Assembly (NCBI RefSeq): GCF_014174475.1
Contig: NZ_JACJUD010000002.1
Location: 484,422 to 548,421, forward strand
Direction: 5' to 3'
Length of the DNA stretch: 64,000 bases
From: Aquipseudomonas ullengensis
Lineage (GTDB): Bacteria; Pseudomonadota; Gammaproteobacteria; Pseudomonadales; Pseudomonadaceae
Positions 9,101 to 15,686 of this stretch are shown piece by piece. A program made the translations under genes and the position numbers. Positions within the stretch are counted from its first letter, which is position 1. Every line of letters starts with the position of its first letter. The notes below the pieces were generated by a model, which worked only from the letters and a program-made list of their open reading frames with translations, had not been told where the DNA came from and made no database searches.

Positions 9101-10287
9101 GCAACCTGCCCAAGGCGCTGCGCAAGAACTTCGTGCCGGTGCCGGACTTCGTCGGTGCCGCGCTGAGCAAGCTCACTTTCGGACAGGGCAGCCTGGCGGA
9201 AAACCTTGGCCGCGAACTGACGCGCATGACCGGTGCACGGGTCTCCGAGGAAGCCTGGGCCGAGGCTGCTGCGCAGGTCGACAGCCACCTGAAGATGAAC
9301 CTGGAGGTGGTCGACGCCAAAGGCAAGTTCCTTGGCGAAGGCCGCGACCTGGCCGAACTGTGCGCGCGCTTCGCCGAAGCCAGCCAGGCTGCTCTGGCCA
9401 TTCCGCAGAACGACAAGGCGCAGCAACCGGTACAGGCCAAGGCCTTCGCCGAAGTCGCCGAGAAGACCCAGCAGAAAATCGCCGGGCTCTCCATGACCGT
9501 GTTCCCGGCGCTGGTGGAAGAGGGCGGCGTGGTCAAGGAAGGGCGTTTCCCGACCCAGGCCGAAGCCGACTACCAGCACCGCCGCGCCTTGCAGAAACTG
9601 CTGCTGCAACAACTCAACGAGCCGGCCAAGTTTCTACGCAACAAACTGCCGGGGCTGACCGACCTGGGCCTGCTGTATCGCGATCTGGGCCGCGTCGAGG
9701 CGCTGGTCGAAGACATCCTCCTGGCCAGCCTCGACAGCTGCATCCTCGACGGCGAAGCGACCTTGCCACGCGATGGTGCTGCGCTGGCCGCCCTGGCCGA
9801 GAAAAAGCGCGGCGCGTGGGCCGAGCACGCCGAGCGCCTGGCCAAACTAACGCTGGAAATCCTCAAGCTGTGGCATGGCCTGCAGAAACGCTTCAAGGGC
9901 AAGATCGACCTGGCCCAGGCCATGGCCCTCAACGACATCAAGCTGCAACTGAGCAACCTGGTGTACCCGGGCTTCGTCCGCGAAACCCCGGCCGAGTGGC
10001 TCAAGGAAGTACCGCGCTACCTCAAGGCCATCGAACAGCGCCTGGACAAGATCGGCAGCCAGGTGCAGCGCGACCGCGTCTGGGCTGGCGAACTGGCCGG
10101 CTACTGGGAGCAGTACCAGGCGCGCCTGGGCAAACACGGCCAGGAGGGCAAGCGCGACGCCAACCTGGTCTTGTATCGCTGGATGCTGGAGGAGTACCGC
10201 GTCTCGCTGTTCGCCCAGCAACTCGGCACCAGGATGGCCGTGTCGGACAAGCGCCTGAGCAAGCAGTGGAGCGCGGTGGAAGCCTGA
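6166..10287 (+). CDS. hrpA: ATP-dependent RNA helicase HrpA (DEAH box)
   Basis: A 1373-residue DEAH/RHA helicase. Walker A GETGSGKT is at 95-102, the DEAH box at 192-195, SAT (TSATIDLERF) follows, and motif VI is QRKGRCGR. The long C-terminal region typical of HrpA (DUF3418) completes it. In E. coli HrpA rescues stalled ribosomes by helicase action; the role here is by family. The protein is some 70 residues longer than the roughly 1300 of E. coli HrpA. Much of the excess lies around residues 615-670, where a REP palindrome is read in frame (separate entry). The start ATG gives MTDAIPARDPLL and has only a weak ribosome binding site. Confidence 0.95.
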   Translation: MTDAIPARDPLLNNLDQALLADRHRLRRQLHELQKHPDEAKQAQWLERFQASVAKVEARKRSVPAMRYDDNLPIAAKRDEIKAALEKHQVLVIAGETGSGKTTQLPKICLEIGRGVHGLIGHTQPRRLAARSVATRVAEEIGTPLGELVGYQVRFEDQSKDSSLIKLMTDGILLAETQHDRYLEKYDTIIVDEAHERSLNIDFLLGYLKTLLPRRPDLKVIITSATIDLERFSKHFNDAPIVEVSGRTYPVDTWYRPLAAEVDEEGESLLDDLTVDQGILAALDEIAAFEKAEGKRPGDVLIFLPGEREIRDAADVLRKANLRFTEVLPLYARLTPAEQQKIFAPMSGRKIVLATNVAETSLTVPGIRYVIDSGTARISRYSYRAKVQRLPIEAISQASANQRKGRCGRVEPGICVRLYSEEDFLSRPAFTDPEILRTNLAAVILQMLHLRLGTIEDFPFIEPPDGKAISDGFNLLQELSAVNREGQLTPLGRQLARLPIDPRLGRMVLEAAKLGSLDEILIVASALSVQDPRERPMDRQQAADQAHAQWKDVDSDFAALINLWRGFEEKRQELGSSPLRNWCKKNFLNYMRLREWRDSHRQLVLIARELQLSESQRGQTANAEPASRRSELARDQRGGGQAPRGQDRRDAAPQQAGSYTPAEQPTTDTKVNVILREQAEASEAAQRAKGYAAVHKAILSGLLSQIGQKTEDGDYLGARQRRFWIHPSSVIGRKKPTWVMAAELVETTKLFARQVAKIEPDWIEPLAGHLIKKNHFEPHWEKKRGQVVAFEQVTLYGMIVVGRRPVHYGPVDPVASRELFIREGLVRGEINSRAKCLSANRLLLEKLDELEAKARRRDILADEETLFAYYEARIPAEINQAATFEHWYKSESAKQPQLLIMREEDVLARDAKEVTAQQYPDILQIGELQLPLTYHFEPNHPRDGVTLRVPAPLLPQLPPECLEWLVPGLLEAKAIALVRNLPKALRKNFVPVPDFVGAALSKLTFGQGSLAENLGRELTRMTGARVSEEAWAEAAAQVDSHLKMNLEVVDAKGKFLGEGRDLAELCARFAEASQAALAIPQNDKAQQPVQAKAFAEVAEKTQQKIAGLSMTVFPALVEEGGVVKEGRFPTQAEADYQHRRALQKLLLQQLNEPAKFLRNKLPGLTDLGLLYRDLGRVEALVEDILLASLDSCILDGEATLPRDGAALAALAEKKRGAWAEHAERLAKLTLEILKLWHGLQKRFKGKIDLAQAMALNDIKLQLSNLVYPGFVRETPAEWLKEVPRYLKAIEQRLDKIGSQVQRDRVWAGELAGYWEQYQARLGKHGQEGKRDANLVLYRWMLEEYRVSLFAQQLGTRMAVSDKRLSKQWSAVEA
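8047..8143 (+). repeat. REP-type palindrome inside the hrpA reading frame
   Basis: The left half gtaggagcgagcttgctcgc begins at 8048. A partly complementary right half, cagcaagctggctcctaca, spans 8125-8143. These are the REP halves found between genes elsewhere in this window (91-159, 4255-4323, 39744-39806). Here they are translated as residues about 628-660 of HrpA (RRSELARDQRGGGQ, ending QQAGSYTP) without breaking the frame. Confidence 0.8.
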
Positions 10288-10346
10288 CTCTACTGGCCGT
10301 GCCCATCGTCAGCTGTACCGCGTGGCCTGGTTGGGGCTTTCAAGCT

Positions 10347-10946
10347 CTAGAGCAGCAAAGCCAGCCAGGTCGAGATAAACAGGAGTAGCGCCAGCGCCTG
10401 GTTGAAACGCTGCATTCGCTGCGGCGATTGCAGCAGGCGAGCACTGCCGACACCGAGCAGGGCCCAGGCGCTCATGCTCGGCACGGCCAGCAGCAGGAAG
10501 ATCAGCGAGAGCTGCAGCACCCGCGCGGCCTTGTCGTCGCTGCCGGCGGCGAACACGCTGACCACGGCGACCGCCATCATCCACACCTTGGGGTTGACCA
10601 GCTGCAGCAGCGCAGCGCCCAGCGGGCCCAGCTCGCGCTGGCCGTTCGCCTCGGTGTTGAGTGGCTTGGCCGCGCTGCGCAACAGCTGCCAGGCCAGCCA
10701 GCTCAACCACAGCGCGCCGAGCCAGCTCATCGCCAGTTGCACGCGTGGGTAGCGCAGCAGCGCCTCGCCCAGGCCGAGCCCGACCAGCAGGACGATCAGC
10801 GCTGCTGCCAGGCAGGCGCCGAGCACCAGCGGCCAGGTGGCGCGCAGGCCGAAGCGTGCGGCGTGGCTTAGCGCGAGGATATTGGTCGGCCCCGGCGTGA
10901 TGGTGGCGACGAAGGCGAACAGCAGAAAGGGCAACAGGCTTTGCAT
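10347..10946 (-). CDS. LysE/RhtB-family amino acid exporter
   Basis: A 199-residue membrane protein of standard LysE length with about six hydrophobic segments. Family motifs are TPGPTNILALSHAARFG near residue 17 and NPKVWMMAVAVVSVF near the middle. Members export amino acids or related small molecules across the inner membrane; the substrate is not readable. It follows an AraC-type regulator on the same strand and is preceded by a possible 12-codon leader ORF, whose stop codon lies three bases before this ATG. Confidence 0.9.
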   Translation of the reverse strand: MQSLLPFLLFAFVATITPGPTNILALSHAARFGLRATWPLVLGACLAAALIVLLVGLGLGEALLRYPRVQLAMSWLGALWLSWLAWQLLRSAAKPLNTEANGQRELGPLGAALLQLVNPKVWMMAVAVVSVFAAGSDDKAARVLQLSLIFLLLAVPSMSAWALLGVGSARLLQSPQRMQRFNQALALLLFISTWLALLL

Positions 10947-10949
10947 GGC

Positions 10950-10988
10950 TCAGGCCCTCTCGCCGCGAATGGAGTGGATACGACGCAT
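10950..10988 (-). CDS. possible 12-residue leader ORF upstream of the LysE exporter
   Basis: Reading frame MRRIHSIRGERA then stop. It has a textbook Shine-Dalgarno AAGGAG (complement of 10997-11002) eight bases before its ATG. The stop lies three bases from the ATG of the exporter, whose own ribosome binding site is weaker. Translation of the exporter could be coupled to it. It is rich in arginine (four of twelve residues), which could matter if the exporter handles basic amino acids; that is speculation. It could also be an artefact of a strong SD-like sequence. Confidence 0.35.
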   Translation of the reverse strand: MRRIHSIRGERA

Positions 10989-11037
10989 GGCAGGGTCTCC
11001 TTGTTGAGTGAGGCCCATGTTGCGGCGTGGCGGCGGA

Positions 11038-11874
11038 TCAGTCTGGAAGCTTTGAGCAGCGGCGACGGTAGTCGGCGGGAGTGAGCTGGTAGGCGCGCCG
11101 GAACCAGCGGCCCAGGTGGCTCTGGTCGGCGAAACCCAGGGCGCTGGCCACCTCCGCCGGGCTTTCGCCACGGGCCAGGCGTTGGCGTGCCTTGGCCAGA
11201 CGCAGTTGGATCAGGTAGGCGTGCGGTGCCACGCCGAAGGCGCTCTTGAACGCACGGCTGAGACGGAAGCGATCCACTGCGCAGGCCTGGGCGAGCTCAT
11301 CGAGGCCGATGTCCTGGTCGTAGTGCGCGTGCAGGTAGTCGCGGGCACGCTGCGCCACCAGCGGCAGGCGTGGATCCGGGTTCTCCCGTTTGCGCCACTG
11401 CAGGCTGCGGGTCATGGTGCCGAGCAGGTCGTCGATGGCGGTCTGCCGCACGATGCGCAGGTCGCCCTGGTGCAGGGTCTGGAAGGCGCGGAAGATGGCG
11501 CCGGCCAGACGGCTGTCGGTGTTGAGGATGCTGGCGAAGCTCGGCGTGCTGTCTGCCGGCGCATGCTCGAACAGCGCGTGCAGCTCGCGCTCCAGCCACT
11601 GCGGGTCGATGTACAGCATCGAGTAGGTGAAGCCTTCCTCGGTCGGCGCATAGCCGTCGTGGATCTCCCCCGGTTCGAGCAGGATCACCTTGCCCGGCGT
11701 GCTCAGGTGCTTCTCGCGCCGGCAATTGAACTGCTGCACGCCCTGTTCGGTAACGCCGACCAGGTAGCTGTCGTGCCAGTGCGGGTCGTAGGCGTGGCCC
11801 TCGAAGTGGGCACGGATCGACTCGATGCCGGTGTCGGCATCCTGGGTGAAGTCGATCCAGTTACGAGAGCTCAC
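11038..11874 (-). CDS. AraC-family transcriptional regulator
   Basis: A 278-residue regulator. The N-terminal half is a cupin-like AraC sensor (HWHDSYLVGVTEQGVQQFNC, LLEPGEIHDGYAP) and the C-terminal part, from about 178, holds two helix-turn-helix units (IGLDELAQACAVDRFRLSRA and SPAEVASALGFADQSHLGRW, ending PADYRR). The LysE exporter lies 91 bases downstream on the same strand. Regulators of this sensor type next to LysE genes are frequent, so control of that exporter is the likely job, by inference. Confidence 0.92.
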   Translation of the reverse strand: MSSRNWIDFTQDADTGIESIRAHFEGHAYDPHWHDSYLVGVTEQGVQQFNCRREKHLSTPGKVILLEPGEIHDGYAPTEEGFTYSMLYIDPQWLERELHALFEHAPADSTPSFASILNTDSRLAGAIFRAFQTLHQGDLRIVRQTAIDDLLGTMTRSLQWRKRENPDPRLPLVAQRARDYLHAHYDQDIGLDELAQACAVDRFRLSRAFKSAFGVAPHAYLIQLRLAKARQRLARGESPAEVASALGFADQSHLGRWFRRAYQLTPADYRRRCSKLPD

Positions 11875-11962
11875 GGGGTGTTCCGGGCGGGGTGGGAGGC
11901 TGCAACTTTAACGCGTCCATCTGTTGGCGTTTAGAACATTTGTGCAGGCGCGCGGCGCCTCA

Positions 11963-12117
11963 GTCGTGGGCGCCGGCGCGTTTCAGCAATGGCTTGCCGC
12001 GCGCTGACACGTGCCCCGCAGGGGCTTCAGCGCGGCGATGACGATGCCGCAGAGCACGGCGCTGGCCAGGGCGAAGGCCGAGGTCAGGCCGAGCGCTGCG
12101 TGCGCTTGCAGGTTGTT
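11963..12117 (-). pseudogene. C-terminal remnant of a membrane transporter (probably MFS)
   Basis: On the minus strand this stretch reads LQAHAALGLTSAFALASAV followed by LCGIVIAALKPLRG, a typical last transmembrane helix and tail of an MFS exporter. There is no start codon and no upstream body: the sequence before it on that strand is the 5' region of the next gene. The frame ends in TGA at 11985-11983. An alternative frame continues KRAGAHD to a TGA at 11963, so a small shift may also be present. The rest of the transporter appears to have been deleted. Confidence 0.45.
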
Positions 12118-12209
12118 TCGCCTACCGGCCTGGGCGCTCCGACAGAAAACCTAGCCGGGCATCGGGCTCTTTCTCTAGACTCAGGAAAAACCAGCCGAAC
12201 CTGCTGTGA

Positions 12210-13019
12210 GTGCTGATCTTGAATAAAGCCGTTGCATGCGCCTCGTCCCTGCTGCACAGCACCTGTTCGAAAGCCTTTTTTCTCCTTTCGCTTTTCCTGC
12301 CCTGTACGCTCCTGGCCTGCGAGAAAACCCTGCGTTGGGACGACGATCCGCCGTTCAGCATGCTGCTGCCCAATGGCGAGGTCGGTGGCATCTATATCGA
12401 CCTGAATCGCGAGGTGCTGGGGCGTCTGGGCTGCACCATCAAGCTGGTCAAGCTGCCCTGGGGGCGTGCGCTCAAGGAACTCGAACTGGGCCGCCTGGAC
12501 GTGCTGGCCGGCGCCTTCCGCAAACCGGAGCGGGAGGCGTACGCCTACTTTTCCGGGGCGGTGTTGAAGCCTTCGCGCAATATCCTGTTCATGCGCCAGG
12601 ACGCTCTGGAGCGCTGGCCCGTGACGCAACTGCTGGACCTGCAAAACACGGACTTTCGCCTCGGCGCGCAGACCAATGTGTCCTACGGGCCGGCCTACCA
12701 GCAGTTGATGGGCCAGCAGGCCTTTGCCGCGCGGGTGTCGTTCAATGCCAGCCGCGGCAACCTCTGGCAGATGGTCGACAAGGGCCGCATCGACGGCATC
12801 ATCGCCGACGAAAGCACCGGGCTGTATGAGCTCAACCAGTTGGGGCTGAGTGCGCGGATCAAACCAACCCAGGTGGTGGTGTCGGCGGATGCGGCGGAGG
12901 TGGCATTCAGCAAGAAAACCAGCACGCCCCAGTTTGTGCAGCGCTATGCGCGGATTCTGCAGGCGTTGGTGGACGATGGCAGTCACCAGCGGATTGTGCA
13001 GCACTACCTGCGCAGGTAG
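12210..13019 (+). CDS. periplasmic solute-binding protein, SBP family 3-like
   Basis: About 266-269 residues. A hydrophobic signal region (KAFFLLSLFLPCTLLAC) is followed by the mature start EKTLRWDDDPPFSM. Typical family-3 elements follow: GIYIDLNREVLGRLGC, WGRALKELELGRLDVLAG and a late GRIDGIIADES. LLAC could be a lipobox or a signal peptidase I site. Start codons are non-ATG: GTG 12210, or TTG 12219 giving MNKAVAC. There is no permease or ATPase next to it, so it may serve a distant transporter or act as an orphan sensor protein. The ligand is unknown. Confidence 0.8.
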   Translation: MLILNKAVACASSLLHSTCSKAFFLLSLFLPCTLLACEKTLRWDDDPPFSMLLPNGEVGGIYIDLNREVLGRLGCTIKLVKLPWGRALKELELGRLDVLAGAFRKPEREAYAYFSGAVLKPSRNILFMRQDALERWPVTQLLDLQNTDFRLGAQTNVSYGPAYQQLMGQQAFAARVSFNASRGNLWQMVDKGRIDGIIADESTGLYELNQLGLSARIKPTQVVVSADAAEVAFSKKTSTPQFVQRYARILQALVDDGSHQRIVQHYLRR

Positions 13020-13121
13020 CCGCTCCGGCACAGCGCTGAAACGAATCCGTGGCCGTCACCGCGTACGTTACGGGTGATAATGCGCGCCATCGCATGACTC
13101 AGCCAGGAGCGCCGCAGCGCC

Positions 13122-13649
13122 ATGTTCGAACTCAAACCGCTCGATCCCGAAGACTACCGGCGACAAACACGGCGGATCACCCTGGGCATCGCCGTTACCT
13201 TCGTGGTGCTGGCGCTGCTGCTGTCCACGCTGGCGGTGAAGCTGTTCGGCGTCCCCGGTGGCGACAATTTCCGCTGGAACCTGGCCGGGGTGCTGGTCGG
13301 CCTGGGGCTGACCATCGCCCTGGTGCGCTTCAAGCTGTGGTCGCAACCGTGGATGGCGCCGGCGGTGTATGGCTGGCAGCTCAAGCGCAACCTGATGCGC
13401 GTCACCAATGTCATGCACCACGTACAGGGCGCGGTGGCCGCGAGTGATCCGGCCGCCATGAAGCTGCTGCGCTTCTACCACCTGGGCGTGACGCAAATGC
13501 ACCAGCTCGACGGCAACTCCAGCGACCTCAGCCAAATGGTGCAGGAGATCAATCAGCACCGCGAGGCGATGCAGGCGCAGGGGCTGGATGTGGATCAGCA
13601 GCGCCTGGATCCGGACTGGCTGGCGACGGTGAAACGGGGCGGGGCTTAG
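13122..13649 (+). CDS. DUF3087 family membrane protein
   Basis: A 175-residue protein. Two transmembrane helices lie near the N-terminus (TLGIAVTFVVLALLLSTLAV and LAGVLVGLGLTIALVRF). A cytoplasmic, mostly helical tail follows, with HHVQGAVAASDPAAMKLLRF and a Gln-rich end. I recognise the pattern as DUF3087, a family found in gamma-proteobacteria and without known function. It stands alone, 102 bases after a solute-binding protein gene. Confidence 0.75.
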   Translation: MFELKPLDPEDYRRQTRRITLGIAVTFVVLALLLSTLAVKLFGVPGGDNFRWNLAGVLVGLGLTIALVRFKLWSQPWMAPAVYGWQLKRNLMRVTNVMHHVQGAVAASDPAAMKLLRFYHLGVTQMHQLDGNSSDLSQMVQEINQHREAMQAQGLDVDQQRLDPDWLATVKRGGA

Positions 13650-13838
13650 CCGCCCGGCGACGCCAAGGGCCGGGGGCGCGCATTCGCGAGGGCGCCTCGG
13701 TTGCTGCTGCCGGCGTGCTTGGCAATGCATGGCGTAAGGCGCGCCCGACCGGCGCCACTCACCATCCCAAGCGCCATTTCCACTGAAACGTCTCGTCAGA
13801 GAGGCCTCCCGGGCGAAGCCTGTTTGTCAAAAAGATTG

Positions 13839-13858
13839 AAATGGGAATGATTCGCGAT
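13839..13858. promoter_or_regulatory. probable Fur box
   Basis: The sequence aatgggaatgattcgcgatt resembles the Fur operator and closely follows the AATGNGAATGATTCGCATT form seen before Pseudomonas fecI-type genes. It lies about 66 bases before the sigma factor ATG, where Fur repression in iron-replete cells would be expected. Confidence 0.65.
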
Positions 13859-13923
13859 TAATGTGCGCCCGTTCGCCGTGCCTATGCAGGGCGGTTTTCG
13901 TGCTTGTCGGGCCGGGGCGCGCC

Positions 13924-14442
13924 ATGTCGTTACATGAACTGGATTCGATCGTTCCTTTCGAGGTGCTGTACGGCACGCATCACGGCTGGCTGCGTGGCTG
14001 GTTGCGGCGCTCGGTGGGCTGTTCGCAGCAGGCGGCGGATCTGGCCCAGGACACCTTTGTGCGCTTGCTGGTGCGCAATCAACCGATCAGCGGGCAGGCT
14101 CCTCGTGCACTGCTGGCGCGTATCGCCCGTGGCCTGGTGATCGACCTGTGGCGGCGTGATGCGCTGGAGCGGGCCTACCTCGAAGCGCTGGCGCAGTTGC
14201 CCGAGCCCAGCCACCCCTCGCCGGAAGTTCGCCATGAAGCCTTGCAGTGCCTGGAGCGCATCGCGCAGTTGCTCGATGGCCTCAAGCCGGCCGTGCGCGA
14301 GGCTTTTCTGCTGTATCAGCTTGGCGGCCTGACCCACACCCAGGTGGCGCTGGAACTCAGCATTTCCAGCCGCACCGTCGAGCGCCATGTAGCCAGCGCG
14401 CTATTGCATTGCTACCGCGCGTGCTTCGAGGGTGGGCAATGA
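13924..14442 (+). CDS. FecI-family ECF sigma factor (iron starvation type)
   Basis: A 172-residue sigma factor. Region 2 is at about 8-75 (YGTHHGWLRGWLRRSVGC, QQAADLAQDTFVRLL) and region 4 at about 110-165 (REAFLLYQLGGLTHTQVALE, SISSRTVERHVASALLHCYR). I chose ATG 13924 because the family begins close to this point; an in-frame ATG at 13861 would add 21 unsupported residues. It overlaps the next gene (fecR-like) by four bases. In this family the sigma is activated when an outer-membrane receptor binds its siderophore. A Fur-like box stands upstream. Confidence 0.92.
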   Translation: MSLHELDSIVPFEVLYGTHHGWLRGWLRRSVGCSQQAADLAQDTFVRLLVRNQPISGQAPRALLARIARGLVIDLWRRDALERAYLEALAQLPEPSHPSPEVRHEALQCLERIAQLLDGLKPAVREAFLLYQLGGLTHTQVALELSISSRTVERHVASALLHCYRACFEGGQ

Positions 14443-15362
14443 GCGCGGCTGCCGAGCGCCTGCCCGAGTCCATCGTGTGCACGGCCATCGAGTGGCAGAT
14501 GCGCTTGCGCGCCCAGGCCGGCAATGCCGAGCTGCAGCGGCAGTTGCAGGACTGGCTGCGTGACGACGCCCGTCATCAGTTGGCCTGGCAACGCCTGCAG
14601 CAGATGGGCGGACTGTTCCAGGCCAGCCAGTTGCCGGCGCAAACCTTGCCGCTGTTGCAGCGCGCCGAAGCCGACCTGAGCCGTCGGCGCACGCTCAAGT
14701 TGCTCGGCCTTGGCTTGGCCGTGGGTGGCTCGACGCTGCTCGTCAGCCAGACGCAGCCGAGCTGGCGTGCCGACGTTGCCACGACGATTGGCGAGCGCCG
14801 TCGGCTGGACGTGGGTGAGGGCGTCGAGGTGCTGCTCAACACCGATAGCGCGCTGGATGTGCAGGGCGGCGAGCTATTGCTGCGCAGCGGCGAAATGCTG
14901 GTGGAGGGCGCGCAGTGGCGTGCGCGCTGCCGCTTCGCCGCGTGCGAGGGGCGCCAGGCGCGGGTGCTGCTGCGTGAACGGGAGGGCTTCAGCGAGATCC
15001 GTGTCGAGCGCGGCGAGGTGCTGGTTTCCGCCGCGGCTGGGCAACGCCGGCTGCAGGCTGGTGAGGGGCTCAGCGTATCGGCGCAGGAGCTGTTGCCGCT
15101 GGGCAAGGGGCCGCTCGATCCCTTCGCCTGGGCCCGCGGCCTGCTGGTGGTCAACGACATCCGCCTGGGCGACTTCCTGGCCGAGGCCGGGCGCTACCGG
15201 CGTGGCTGGCTGGGCTGCGATGCGGCGGTGGCCAATCTGCACCTGTCCGGGGTGTTCCACCTGGATGAGCCTGCGCTGATGCTGCGCAATCTCACTCATC
15301 TGCTGCCGGTACGCATCGTCGAGCGCACGCGCTGGTGGGTGCGCATCGAGTCGGCGGCCTAG
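14439..15362 (+). CDS. FecR-family anti-sigma regulator
   Basis: 307 residues. The cytoplasmic N-terminal DUF4880 part (AIEWQMRLRAQAGNAELQRQ, LRDDARHQLAWQRLQQMGG) is followed by one membrane helix at about 88-105 (LLGLGLAVGGSTLLVSQ). The periplasmic FecR domain follows (TTIGERRRLDVGEGVEVLLN, RVERGEVLVSAAAGQRRLQAG), with a C-terminal secretin-like part (FLAEAGRYRRGWLGCD). It should hold the FecI-type sigma and pass on the signal from the TonB receptor downstream. The ATG overlaps the sigma stop codon (ATGA), indicating translational coupling. Confidence 0.93.
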   Translation: MSAAAERLPESIVCTAIEWQMRLRAQAGNAELQRQLQDWLRDDARHQLAWQRLQQMGGLFQASQLPAQTLPLLQRAEADLSRRRTLKLLGLGLAVGGSTLLVSQTQPSWRADVATTIGERRRLDVGEGVEVLLNTDSALDVQGGELLLRSGEMLVEGAQWRARCRFAACEGRQARVLLREREGFSEIRVERGEVLVSAAAGQRRLQAGEGLSVSAQELLPLGKGPLDPFAWARGLLVVNDIRLGDFLAEAGRYRRGWLGCDAAVANLHLSGVFHLDEPALMLRNLTHLLPVRIVERTRWWVRIESAA

Positions 15363-15686
15363 CCCCCTCACCCCAGCCCTCTCCCCAGCGGGGAGAGGGA
15401 GCTGGCCGTGCACCACGACAACCCGTTCAATCACTCCAACCTATGCGTCGTAATAAGGAACATCCAAACGGCCCGAGGCGTCCTTTACCGGGGGTTCCCC
15501 GTACATCCTGTAAACCCGTTTGAACCATCCGATCTTCTACCTGGCACAGAGCAGCAGGCCAGCTCGGAAAACCCCCTCGCCCCTCTGGGGAGAGGGCTGG
15601 GGTGAGGGGGCGAGCAGTACCCACCCAAGAAATTTTCAGCAATCGCAAAAAAGTCTGTCGGACTTCTGCAGCTCATCCGGTTAGGG
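15363..15686. repeat. intergenic region with inverted C-rich repeats
   Basis: Two copies of the ccctcacccc...ctctcccc element lie in opposite orientation, at about 15363-15400 and 15573-15617. They match the C-rich arm of the compound repeats near the left end of the window. No credible gene lies between them. The last 60 bases hold the probable promoter of the receptor gene. Confidence 0.6.
15629..15660 (+). promoter_or_regulatory. possible FecI-type promoter of the TonB receptor
   Basis: GAAATTTT (15629-15636) followed after 19 bases by TGTCG (15656-15660) resembles the AAATTTT...TGTCG pattern recalled for iron-starvation sigma promoters ahead of Pseudomonas TonB receptors. It lies 27-60 bases before the first candidate start codon. 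Its activity is inferred. Confidence 0.4.

Noticed and set aside
15404..15572. Short frames between the inverted C-rich repeats before the TonB receptor
   Set aside because: They have no start signals and read partly through repeat sequence.
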